Of a stretch of DNA of 11,828 nucleotides, positions 1-6,934 are shown in pieces (the first letter of the stretch is position 1; the number at the start of each line of letters is the position of its first letter). Below the pieces are notes generated by a model, which ran no database searches, was not told the DNA's origin, and was given only the letters and a program-made list of their open reading frames with translations. Both the position numbers and the translations under genes were made by a program. This DNA comes from Patescibacteria group bacterium (lineage in GTDB: Bacteria; Patescibacteriota; Patescibacteriia; Patescibacteriales; VMTK01): assembly GCA_018896595.1 (NCBI GenBank), contig JAHIME010000042.1:1-11828 (forward strand). Direction: 5' to 3'.

Positions 1-192
1 AACCAGCAGCAGCCAATAAACATCAAAGGCGATAATAAAATACGCCACCCAAACCGGCTTGAAATAAGACATAACCAGCAAAATCAGCAGGGTCGCCCAT
101 GACAAAGAACCGGGCAGTATTTCAAACGCTCGATATAATTTCCTGTCTTTGCCTTCCAAGTCGGTTGCTTTGCCTATTTTTAAATAATCCAT
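1..192 (-). CDS. Partial membrane protein, probable family 2 glycosyltransferase N-terminus
   Basis: The first 64 codons of a minus-strand gene begin with ATG at 192-190 and run off the left edge without a stop. The visible part is a charged cytoplasmic N-terminus (MDYLKIGKATDLEGKDRK), then the segment YRAFEILPGSLSW and two hydrophobic stretches at about residues 33-43 and 48-64 separated by SYFKP. From memory, this N-terminus (FEILPG...SW, then FKPVWVA and AFDVYWL) resembles membrane-bound family 2 glycosyltransferases of Patescibacteria; the catalytic domain lies outside the window, so the assignment rests on this short match. The start is 42 bases beyond the ispG stop, in the same direction, so it could belong to the same transcript. 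No Shine-Dalgarno is visible upstream. Alternatives are any polytopic membrane protein. Confidence 0.5.
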   Translation of the reverse strand, partial: MDYLKIGKATDLEGKDRKLYRAFEILPGSLSWATLLILLVMSYFKPVWVAYFIIAFDVYWLLLV

Positions 193-234
193 AGAAAAAA
201 ATCAAAAATCAAAATTATTTTATTACCGGGGTTT

Positions 235-1290
235 TTAATATCTTTTAACTTCTTTTACAAATTCTTTTAACAAATCTTTTTCAGCTACTCTCTTTATTAT
301 TTTTCCTTTTTTGGTTATCAGCCCGGCTTTCCTGCCGCCGATAATGGCTAAATCGGCTTCGCGCGCCTCGCCCGGGCCATTAACCACGCAGCCCATCACG
401 GCCACATGGAGATTCTTGCTGATTTTCCGCATCTCGTCTTCAACTTTATTGGTTAGGCCGATTAAATCAATTTCCGTCCTGCCGCAGGTCGGGCAGCTGG
501 TAACGGTAATTCCTCTTCGGCGCAAATTCAAAGATTTTAAAATCTCCCAGGCAACCTTGATTTCTTCAACCGGGTCGGCTGTCAAAGAAACGCGAAGGGT
601 ATCGCCGATGCCCTCGTAAAGCAAAATGCCCAAGCCGATGGAAGACATCACGGTCCCTCGAAAAATCGTGCCGGCTTCGGTCACGCCGATATGCAGCGGA
701 TAATCCACCGCCCGCGAAAGCAGGCGGTAGGCCTCAACCGTCCTTTCAATATCCGAGGCCTTTAAGGAAATTAAAATATCTTTGAAATTATGCTTTTCCA
801 ATATTTTAATATGCCTCATTGCCGACTCTGCCATTGCTTTGGCGGTCGCTTTGCCTTTGTATTTTTTTAGCAAATCTTTTTCCAGCGACCCGGCGTTTAC
901 TCCGATTCTAATCGGGATTTTATTCTTTTTAGCCGCCGTTACAACCTCTTTAATCTTTTTTTCGTCGCCGATATTGCCTGGATTGATTCGCAGTTTGTCT
1001 ATGCCCTGCCTTATCGCTTCCAGCGCCAAATCAGCCGAACAATGGATGTCAGCCACTAACGGAATATTTATCCGCTTTTTAATCGCGCCGAGCGCTTTGG
1101 CCGCCGCCATGTCAGGCACAGCCACCCTAACCATCTCGCATCCCGCGCGCTCAAGTTCCTTAATCTGCGCCGCGGTTTTATTGACATCCCGCGTATCAGT
1201 ATTGGCCATTGACTGCACGACTATCGGCGCTCCGCCGCCGATATGCAAATTTCCTATTTTAATTTTTTTGGTTTTTCTTCTTTTTATCAT
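235..1290 (-). CDS. ispG: 4-hydroxy-3-methylbut-2-enyl diphosphate synthase (IspG/GcpE)
   Basis: IspG is a cytoplasmic [4Fe-4S] enzyme that reductively converts MEcPP to HMBPP, the penultimate step of the MEP isoprenoid pathway. The product has 351 residues from the ATG at 1290. An in-frame ATG at 1323 would add 11 residues (MNIICSIRIIF) with no family counterpart, so I prefer the later start. The TIM-barrel half opens with GGGAPIVVQSM and contains ADIHCSADLA and LRINPGNIG. The C-terminal ferredoxin-like half holds the cluster ligands SCPTCGRTE (Cys266, Cys269) and GCVVNGPGEA (Cys301, Glu308). These match E. coli Cys270/273/305/Glu312 with a constant offset of four, so the active site is intact. 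It is the short bacterial form without the plant insertion. It follows ispH by 50 bases on the same strand, placing the last two pathway enzymes together. No Shine-Dalgarno precedes the start. Confidence 0.96.
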   Translation of the reverse strand: MIKRRKTKKIKIGNLHIGGGAPIVVQSMANTDTRDVNKTAAQIKELERAGCEMVRVAVPDMAAAKALGAIKKRINIPLVADIHCSADLALEAIRQGIDKLRINPGNIGDEKKIKEVVTAAKKNKIPIRIGVNAGSLEKDLLKKYKGKATAKAMAESAMRHIKILEKHNFKDILISLKASDIERTVEAYRLLSRAVDYPLHIGVTEAGTIFRGTVMSSIGLGILLYEGIGDTLRVSLTADPVEEIKVAWEILKSLNLRRRGITVTSCPTCGRTEIDLIGLTNKVEDEMRKISKNLHVAVMGCVVNGPGEAREADLAIIGGRKAGLITKKGKIIKRVAEKDLLKEFVKEVKRY

Positions 1291-1340
1291 AAATATAATG
1301 CGAATACTGCAAATTATATTCAAATACTACAAATATAATA
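1291..1340 (-). repeat. Short imperfect 20-base tandem repeat between ispH and ispG
   Basis: The 50-base ispH-ispG spacer consists of two 20-base units (1291-1310 and 1311-1330), identical at 14 of 20 positions, and a 10-base third partial copy (1331-1340). On the coding strand each full unit carries a version of ATTTGYAGTATT. The spacer is almost entirely AT and has no Shine-Dalgarno or terminator hairpin. It may be degenerate repeat DNA or a short regulatory spacer. Confidence 0.4.
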
Positions 1341-2183
1341 TTAAAATTTTTTCACTCTTTCAACTGCCTCTTTTATCACCCAATCCGGCGTTGAAGCTCC
1401 AGCGGTTATGCCGGCGCTCGCCTTGCCGCGAAACCATTCTTTTTTTAACTCTTTGGCGGTATTGATAAAATAAGCGTTGGGATTTATTTTTGAACAAATT
1501 TCATAAAGCCGGGTTGTGTTGGCGCTCAGCCGCGAGCCGACAACCAAAATAACATTATGTTTTTTCGCCAACCGCCTTGCTTCGCTTTGCCTTTCCCGGC
1601 TGGCCGGGCAGATAGTATTAAAAATTTTAATGTCATCGGCTCTTTCGCGCGCGCTTTTTTCCGCTTCTTTAAATTCTTTAAAATCCTTTGTGGTCTGCGC
1701 CACTAATCCGTATTTTATTTTTTTGCCGATATTAACTTGCTTCAATTCTTCAACAGATGAAAAAACAACGGCTTTGCCATCAGCCGCTCCTTTAATGCCT
1801 AAAACTTCTTTATGGTCGGAATCGCCGAAAATCAAAACCTGCCTGTTTTCCTCGCGCAAACGGTTGGCCAAACTATGAACTTTTAAAACTTTCGGGCAGG
1901 TTGTATCAATTAAATCCAGCTCCTTTCTTCCGGCAAGCTCTTCTTTAATCTTCGGGCTGATGCCGTGTGCGGTGATAATTAATGTCCCCTGACAAATATT
2001 TTCTAAAGAATTTATGACTTCAATGCCTTTGGCGGCCATTTTTTTCACTACTTCCTCGTTATGAACCAAATACCCGTACATCCTAATCGGCTTTTTCGCA
2101 AGCTTAATATTTTTTTCCACCATCTCTAATGCCCGCCTTACCCCGAAACAAAATCCCGCGCTTTTTGCCAATTCTATTTTCAT
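1341..2183 (-). CDS. ispH: 4-hydroxy-3-methylbut-2-enyl diphosphate reductase (IspH/LytB)
   Basis: IspH is a cytoplasmic iron-sulfur enzyme that reduces HMBPP to IPP and DMAPP, completing the MEP pathway. The 280-residue product is a little shorter than E. coli IspH, and the landmarks are all present: Cys12 in GFCFGV, His41 in LVHNE, His73 in TAHG, Cys96 in TTCPKV, His124 and Glu126 in SDHKEV, Thr164/165 in AQTTKD, Cys192 in TICPAS, the SANTTRL motif at 220-226 and Ser264 in AGASTPDW. The three cysteines bind the cluster and the histidines, glutamate and serine/asparagine residues hold the diphosphate and deliver protons. The ATG lies only three bases after the stop of the upstream ATPase gene and has the best Shine-Dalgarno in the window, so the two are probably co-transcribed and co-translated. 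ispG follows. Confidence 0.97.
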   Translation of the reverse strand: MKIELAKSAGFCFGVRRALEMVEKNIKLAKKPIRMYGYLVHNEEVVKKMAAKGIEVINSLENICQGTLIITAHGISPKIKEELAGRKELDLIDTTCPKVLKVHSLANRLREENRQVLIFGDSDHKEVLGIKGAADGKAVVFSSVEELKQVNIGKKIKYGLVAQTTKDFKEFKEAEKSARERADDIKIFNTICPASRERQSEARRLAKKHNVILVVGSRLSANTTRLYEICSKINPNAYFINTAKELKKEWFRGKASAGITAGASTPDWVIKEAVERVKKF

Positions 2184-2186
2184 AAT

Positions 2187-3929
2187 TTAAAACCTCACCT
2201 CTTCCCCCTCGCTTAATTTACTTTCATTATTATTCTCCTTGTCTTCATTCCGATTGCTATTTGCCACTGTCTGTTTGCCGCCGCCTATCTCTCTGCCGCG
2301 AAAATCAACCGGCTTTTTTTCTTTAAGCTGGGCGAATGATAATTCTTCTCGGTCAACTTTCGCCAGCTCTTCTTTTTTCACCCTTTTTCTTTCCTCAAAT
2401 TCTTCCCGTTTTTCCAGCCGCGACAACGCCAGGCACTCCTTGCAAAAAACAGGCCTTACGCCATCGGGAATAAAAGAAATTTTTGTTGTTTTGCCGCACC
2501 GGCTGCATTTCGCGTCGTATTTATAAATATCGTTATAAACTTCCGGCTTTTTTGCTTCCACCGCGTCCATTTTTTTGCTTGCGAAATTATTTATTCGCTC
2601 TTTCGCGGCTGGCTGAACCGGCGCGTTATTAATAATCTTTTTGTCTTCATCGCTGGCATGCCAGCGCATAATCTTATCCTCAACCTCTTCCCTGCTGTTG
2701 GCGTATCTTTCTCTTGACACTTTAACGACTTTTTCAATATTGTCCATCTTTTCTTCTTTCAGCAAAGGCGGCAATCCGCGCGCCGAAAAAGGGTCGGAGG
2801 CCACTCCGTCTATCATCAGTTTTAAATACATTTCGTATTTGGGCAAATTAACCAAATCTTCTTCTATGAAAGTAGGGGTGAATTCTTTAACCAATTCTTC
2901 AGCGTCAATCGCGCCTACTCTAAAAACAACCAAGGTGCCGACATTGCCGAAAACAGCGGCCTTGACCATATCGCCAAGCTGTTCAATGTATTGATGCGCC
3001 ATGATTAAATTAAGGCGGTATTTTCTCGCTTCGGACAAAATATTGGCAAAGCTGTCCGTGGTAAAATTTTGGAACTCGTCAATATACAAATAAAAATCTT
3101 TGCGCTCCTCTTCGCGAATATTCACCCTGCTCATCGCCGCCAATTGAATTTTAGTGATAACCATAGCGCCAAGAAGCGCCGAATTATCTTCGCCGATGCG
3201 CCCTTTGCTTAAATTTAAAATCAAAATTTTGCCCTGATCCATCACGTCGCGCAAATTAATGGATGACTTGACCTGGCCGACAATATTCCTGATCAGGGAG
3301 CTTGACAAAAATTGTCCGACTTTGTTTTGAATCGGCGAAACCGCTTCAGACGCGAAATTATTCGCGTAACCGGCAAACTCGTTAACCCAAAATGCTTTAA
3401 CCACCGGATCTTGTATTTTTTCAATAACCTTTTTCCTGAAAGCTTTATCGGACAGCATCCTGGTTACGGCCAAAAGAGTTGATCCCGGATAGTCCAATAT
3501 GGCCAATATCGTATTGCGCAAAATATATTCAAGCCGAGGCCCCCAGGAATCAGCCCAAAGCTTTTGAAAAACCCCGATCAAGCCGGAAGCCACCAAATGC
3601 CTCAGATGCGGCTCCACCTGCTCCACCACGTTAAAGGCGATCGGGTATTCAATGTCGGCCGGATTAAAATATATCACATCATTAACCCGATTAGACGGAA
3701 TATATTCAATAATTTTTTCCGCTAAATCCCCGTGAGGATCAACTAAAACCACGCCGCGGCCGGCCCTGATATCTTCAACAACCATATTTTCAAGCAAAGT
3801 TGATTTGCCCATGCCTGTCTTGCCGATTAAATACATATGCCTGCGGCGATCATCGGTCTTGATGCCGAATTTTCTGAATTGATTGCGAAAAGTAGTTTCG
3901 GCAAAAATTGTTATTTCATCATGGTTCAT
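2187..3929 (-). CDS. TraG/VirD4-like (TraM-recognition type) translocation ATPase with C-terminal zinc ribbon
   Basis: This is a RecA-fold pump ATPase of the TraD/TraG/VirD4-VirB4 group, which moves DNA or protein through a membrane channel. Numbering from the ATG at 3929 (580 residues), the Walker A motif GKTGMGKST is at 36-44, VLVDPHGD follows at 61-68, Walker B is FYLYIDEFQNF around 279-289, and the sensor-like AHQY is at 311-314. A charged linker leads to a CxxC...CxxC zinc ribbon (Cys475, 478, 496, 499) and a lysine/glutamate-rich tail. It has no membrane segment; the anchor is probably the upstream gene product. A TTG at 3959 would add ten residues and overlap the upstream stop by four bases. 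I prefer the ATG because the recalled family N-terminus begins near DEITIFAET; neither has a Shine-Dalgarno. Whether the substrate is DNA (conjugation, uptake) or protein cannot be told. Confidence 0.85.
   Translation of the reverse strand: MNHDEITIFAETTFRNQFRKFGIKTDDRRRHMYLIGKTGMGKSTLLENMVVEDIRAGRGVVLVDPHGDLAEKIIEYIPSNRVNDVIYFNPADIEYPIAFNVVEQVEPHLRHLVASGLIGVFQKLWADSWGPRLEYILRNTILAILDYPGSTLLAVTRMLSDKAFRKKVIEKIQDPVVKAFWVNEFAGYANNFASEAVSPIQNKVGQFLSSSLIRNIVGQVKSSINLRDVMDQGKILILNLSKGRIGEDNSALLGAMVITKIQLAAMSRVNIREEERKDFYLYIDEFQNFTTDSFANILSEARKYRLNLIMAHQYIEQLGDMVKAAVFGNVGTLVVFRVGAIDAEELVKEFTPTFIEEDLVNLPKYEMYLKLMIDGVASDPFSARGLPPLLKEEKMDNIEKVVKVSRERYANSREEVEDKIMRWHASDEDKKIINNAPVQPAAKERINNFASKKMDAVEAKKPEVYNDIYKYDAKCSRCGKTTKISFIPDGVRPVFCKECLALSRLEKREEFEERKRVKKEELAKVDREELSFAQLKEKKPVDFRGREIGGGKQTVANSNRNEDKENNNESKLSEGEEVRF
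2195..2201 (-). promoter_or_regulatory. Strong Shine-Dalgarno for ispH inside the end of the ATPase gene
   Basis: On the minus strand GAGGTGA lies 11 bases before the ispH ATG and matches seven bases of the anti-Shine-Dalgarno complement GGAGGTGA. It falls within the last codons of the upstream ATPase gene, so ispH can start independently even though the genes are only three bases apart. Most other starts in the window lack such a site. Confidence 0.7.
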
Positions 3930-3955
3930 ATATAATAATTTATTTATTCGCGTGA

Positions 3956-5368
3956 TCAAGCAACCGGCAGATTGTTCGGCGGAACGGCTTTGGTTTTTAC
4001 GCCCTCGCCTCCCGGCTCTTCAAAAATCGGCTCTATTGTTTTTTCGCTTGCCGTTCCTTCGCTGATTGGCAGCCGCATCGGCGGCTCGGCTTTTCTGCCC
4101 GGCGCTTTTTGTATCATCGGCGCCTTAACTACGGCTTCAACCGGAAAATGCCAAATAGTGGCCAGCTCCTCAATATTGAGAATGCCGGGTTTTCTGCCTT
4201 TAAAATCATCTCTTGCTATGTAATTTCTGATGATATTGTTCTTTTTGGCGTTAAGCCGGCTTTCAACGAAAAAATAAGAGGCCTTAGTATAGGTTTTTTC
4301 CGTATCCGGCTTTAAATTATTCAAGTCAAGCGTGGCGAACTGCTTCATAAAGCCGACAAAGCCGCTGCCCACCTTCGGCTTGTTCATCAGATCCTTCTTG
4401 GCGACATAAACGACTCTTATTTTAAATTCAAAGCCCAATTTTGAAACTTTTTCCTGGATGGATTCAACCTGCTTTTTTTCTTTCGGCTTTAAATTCATAA
4501 TTTTAAAAACCTCTTCTTTTACCTCTTTCTTGGCCTCTTCGCCCCAAAGAGGCAAAATCATTTCTCCGATAAAATCAATGAAATTCATTATTGAATCAAT
4601 GATTGAATCGCCGATATTTTTTGAAGTGTCTTTCTCTTTTAAAATTTTTCCAATCTCTTTGTCCCCGATTTTGGGCCAGTCAAAGCCGGTCGGTATCAAG
4701 ATAATCTGGTACCAAAGCTGCTCCCCCTTTCTTAAGCTGCTGCATAAATCCATCAGCGACGCCATCGTGTCCTTATAGCGGACTTCGGGAGCGCCCAGCA
4801 AATTTTCAAATTCTTTATAGGTTTTTATCGGGTAAGCCGAGCTGTTGGCCTGGATAAATTCAGTTCCCCAGACATCGTACTCGTCGTCCGGGTATCTCGT
4901 CGGTATTCCCGCGGTATAATCATTAACCTCGGTAATTTCCGCGTCCGGGTACTGGGCGTAAACAGCCGATTCAACCAAATCGCGGAACGGCTCCGGCGTA
5001 CGGATTAAAAACTGGGTATAGCCGTCTATGCTTACAGTCTCCAAGCTGAAAGAAAGCTGGAATTTTCCTTCCCAATATTTTTCTATTAAATTAATGGAGC
5101 CGTGGGCGCCGGCCAAATAACTGAACATATTCTCAACCGCTTTCGGCGACTGCTCGTTGCCGCGCGGAATATCAATCGCCAACAATACGCTTTTCTGCGT
5201 AGCGCCCCATTTCTGCTTTATGTAAAAAAGCCAAAGCTCTTTAGCCAGCCAAATGAAAGTAACAGCCATCGGCATCCAGCCGCCGGCTAAAAATAAGCGC
5301 CACATTACAAGATAAGGCGGCAGCGCCCCGAGCTCTTTGATAAAACTGAAATCAATTACAATATCCAT
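3956..5368 (-). CDS. Conserved membrane protein, partner of the TraG/VirD4-like ATPase
   Basis: The 470-residue product has a hydrophobic N-terminal anchor (about residues 17-50, one or two passes including VTFIWLAKELWLFYI) and a large soluble part. Recognisable blocks are KYWEGKFQLSFSLE (97-110), FLIRTPEPFRDLVESAVYAQ (120-139), an amphipathic segment around 255-275, and GILNIEELATIWHFPV (395-410). The EELA..(W/Y)HFP block is, from memory, shared with conjugation-type ATPase proteins in Gram-positive bacteria and CPR, where this part and the ATPase can occur in one protein; here they are separate adjacent genes. I believe the family is catalogued as a DUF (possibly DUF8128), unverified. The C-terminal 50 residues are proline/glycine-rich and look disordered. 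It starts a transcription unit with its own promoter and sits 26 bases before the chosen ATPase start. Probable role: membrane scaffold for the ATPase. Confidence 0.75.
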   Translation of the reverse strand: MDIVIDFSFIKELGALPPYLVMWRLFLAGGWMPMAVTFIWLAKELWLFYIKQKWGATQKSVLLAIDIPRGNEQSPKAVENMFSYLAGAHGSINLIEKYWEGKFQLSFSLETVSIDGYTQFLIRTPEPFRDLVESAVYAQYPDAEITEVNDYTAGIPTRYPDDEYDVWGTEFIQANSSAYPIKTYKEFENLLGAPEVRYKDTMASLMDLCSSLRKGEQLWYQIILIPTGFDWPKIGDKEIGKILKEKDTSKNIGDSIIDSIMNFIDFIGEMILPLWGEEAKKEVKEEVFKIMNLKPKEKKQVESIQEKVSKLGFEFKIRVVYVAKKDLMNKPKVGSGFVGFMKQFATLDLNNLKPDTEKTYTKASYFFVESRLNAKKNNIIRNYIARDDFKGRKPGILNIEELATIWHFPVEAVVKAPMIQKAPGRKAEPPMRLPISEGTASEKTIEPIFEEPGGEGVKTKAVPPNNLPVA

Positions 5369-5377
5369 ATTAACAAT

Positions 5378-5407
5378 ATTTTACCACATTTCCCCGCCTT
5401 TTGGCAA
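5378..5407 (-). promoter_or_regulatory. Sigma70-type extended -10 promoter for the membrane-protein/ATPase unit
   Basis: On the minus strand a -35 TTGCCA (5407-5402) and a -10 TAAAAT (5383-5378) are separated by 18 bases, and TGG directly precedes the -10, giving an extended -10. Only nine bases separate the -10 from the ATG at 5368, so transcription should begin within a few bases of the start codon. No Shine-Dalgarno is present, which fits a leaderless or nearly leaderless mRNA. The roughly 100-base gap holding this promoter shows no terminator for the upstream gene. Confidence 0.55.
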
Positions 5408-5467
5408 ACAAAAAACAGATTCAAGGTATTATTAAATTTCCAACAAAACCCCAAACCCGTTTTTATT

Positions 5468-6685
5468 TTAACTTCTTACTTTATATTTCCCATCCGCTTT
5501 TTCAAACCTGTCTTTATCCATCAAGGCCAAAATAACAGTGGCCTTTTTAACTAGGCGCTTTTCCAACACTTTATTGATAATTTCATCGCGGCTCATCGCG
5601 GCGCCGGCTTCGTTTAAAATTTCCGCGATAACATCCGCCACTGTTCCTTTCTGATACCCCCAATCCTTCAGGCCGTACAGGCCGCGGCCGACTAAAACAT
5701 ATTTTTTATCCAAAATCAATTCGTTGTGGACCGTGGCCGTGTTGGCTTGTTTTTTATCAAATTCCACTTGATTGATTTTGCCGGCGATTTCCGCGAAATG
5801 CATCGGCTTGCCGTGATTTTTTAAAATTAAATAAATTTTATCATTAATGGTTTTCGGCTTGATCTCGCGCCAATCATAAACTCCCCAATGGCCGAATTTA
5901 TTCTGCTCAATCCTCCGGGCCGCGCGCAAAAGAGAATATATCGCTTTATGCTCATTTATCAATTCCGAATTTTCATTATAAAATTCGCCGCCTAAAGCGC
6001 TGGAAATATCAATATTATTCGGGGCTTTCAGCTTGTCTTGATGTTTTTGATATCCTTCAAGCTCTTTGATTAAATTTATGAGCTCCTCGGTTAAAAATAC
6101 TTTTTTGGCTTGTTTGATTTTGTCCAGCAATTCTTCCGCCAATTCCTCCAAATGGTCTATGGCTTGAAATTTTAATTTAAATGAATGCTTTAAATTGTCG
6201 GAATTGACTTCTTCAAATTCGCTGTTCAATAATTTGGAAATTAAAAAATTCAAATGGCTTTTATGGATTTCCTTGTCGTCAATTTTCGCTTTCGCGCCGC
6301 CCGCGGAAAAATTAATTAAATTATCAAGCAAATATTCCCGCTCCATCAAGCCGCCATGCTCTTCAAGCAATTGGTTAATCACTTCCTTTAATTCGCTGAC
6401 GCGGTTTTCCAAGTCATTCAACTGCCTTAATCTCTTTATGCCGCAAGTTTCAATTTGCCTGATGCGCTCGCGGGTTAAATTATGGGTTTTGCCGATTTTT
6501 TCCAAAGTTTCCCTGCCCCGGCCGTGCAAGCCGAAACGGCAGATTAAAACATCGCGCTCGCGGCCGTTAAGTTTGCTGAATAAGCTGTTTATAATTTCAA
6601 CCGCGTCCAAATTGGCCACTTTCTCGGCTTGGTGGTTAGTAATAATTTGATCTAAAATTGATTGGTTATCCGATTTATTATCCAT
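5468..6685 (-). CDS. Sigma region 4-like HTH protein with C-terminal HARE-HTH winged helices
   Basis: A 405-residue putative transcription regulator. Residues about 33-90 match sigma70 regions 4.1-4.2, with LNGRERDVLICRFGL followed by the helix-turn-helix ETLEKIG...NLTRERIRQIE (59-80) and IKRLRQL, the part that normally binds the -35 element and the RNA polymerase beta flap. No region 2 is present, so it cannot melt a promoter as an ordinary sigma factor. A helical, lysine/glutamate-rich middle (90-280) leads to a HARE-HTH-like winged domain at 283-340 (YLILKNHGKPMHFAEIAGKI, then LVGRGLYGL) and a related repeat at 346-403 (VIAEILNEAGAAMSRDEII). HARE-HTH domains also occur in the RNA polymerase delta subunit. 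It has its own promoter, a long leader and only a weak GGAT ribosome site. Likely role: DNA-binding or polymerase-associated regulator. Its targets are unknown. Confidence 0.8.
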   Translation of the reverse strand: MDNKSDNQSILDQIITNHQAEKVANLDAVEIINSLFSKLNGRERDVLICRFGLHGRGRETLEKIGKTHNLTRERIRQIETCGIKRLRQLNDLENRVSELKEVINQLLEEHGGLMEREYLLDNLINFSAGGAKAKIDDKEIHKSHLNFLISKLLNSEFEEVNSDNLKHSFKLKFQAIDHLEELAEELLDKIKQAKKVFLTEELINLIKELEGYQKHQDKLKAPNNIDISSALGGEFYNENSELINEHKAIYSLLRAARRIEQNKFGHWGVYDWREIKPKTINDKIYLILKNHGKPMHFAEIAGKINQVEFDKKQANTATVHNELILDKKYVLVGRGLYGLKDWGYQKGTVADVIAEILNEAGAAMSRDEIINKVLEKRLVKKATVILALMDKDRFEKADGKYKVRS

Positions 6686-6710
6686 ATTTTTAAGTTATCC
6701 GCTTCGCGAA

Positions 6711-6730
6711 CCCGCAACTACAAATGCGGG
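6711..6730 (-). other. Hairpin in the leader of the sigma4/HARE gene
   Basis: CCCGCA and TGCGGG form a perfect 6-base-pair stem with an 8-base loop, 25 bases upstream of the ATG at 6685. The palindrome TTCGCGAA (6703-6710) is directly adjacent. Both are GC-rich against an AT-rich background. This could be a translational control hairpin, an operator, or a copy of a dispersed intergenic repeat. Confidence 0.5.
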
Positions 6731-6815
6731 ACATACGAATGGTAATATTGAAATTCCTTTACGATAAAATATATTAAACAGATTTATTAAATTTTTGTCT
6801 AATATTTATTACATT

Positions 6816-6844
6816 AAAATAGCACAAATGATTTTATTAGTCAA
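6816..6844 (-). promoter_or_regulatory. Sigma70-type promoter for the sigma4/HARE regulator
   Basis: On the minus strand TTGACT (6844-6839) and TATTTT (6821-6816) are 17 bases apart, with TGC directly before the -10 as an extended element. The start of transcription would be near 6809, giving a leader of roughly 120 bases that carries the CCCGCA/TGCGGG hairpin. The promoter lies 29 bases downstream of the murB terminator hairpin, so it separates two transcription units. Confidence 0.5.
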
Positions 6845-6872
6845 GGGGGGTGTAATTGTTTTTTGCATAATA

Positions 6873-6934
6873 AAAACTCCCACAAAAGATTTGCCTGCCT
6901 GCGGACGCGGCCAGGGTTGATTTGTAGGAGTTTT
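6873..6934 (-). terminator. Two-tier terminator hairpin after murB
   Basis: The arms TTTGTAGGAGTTTT (6921-6934) and AAAACTCCCACAAA (6873-6886) pair over 14 positions. In minus-strand RNA all pair, with one G-U wobble. The loop contains a second, GC-rich inverted repeat, CCTGCCTGCG (6894-6903) and CGCGGCCAGG (6906-6915). On the minus strand the stem is followed by a run of Ts (GAGTTTTTATT), as expected for intrinsic termination. The base of the stem overlaps the murB stop codon at 6935-6933, so it belongs to murB. Confidence 0.7.

Noticed and set aside
782..1465. Plus-strand open frame of 227 codons with hydrophobic stretches.
   Set aside because: It lies antisense to ispG and the end of ispH, whose catalytic residues are intact. 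Its sequence is the low-complexity hydrophobic type expected from an antisense frame.
3930..3959. TTG start adding ten residues to the ATPase and overlapping the upstream stop by four bases.
   Set aside because: There is no Shine-Dalgarno, and the added residues (MITRINKLLY) do not fit the recalled family N-terminus. The ATG at 3929 is preferred, with some doubt.
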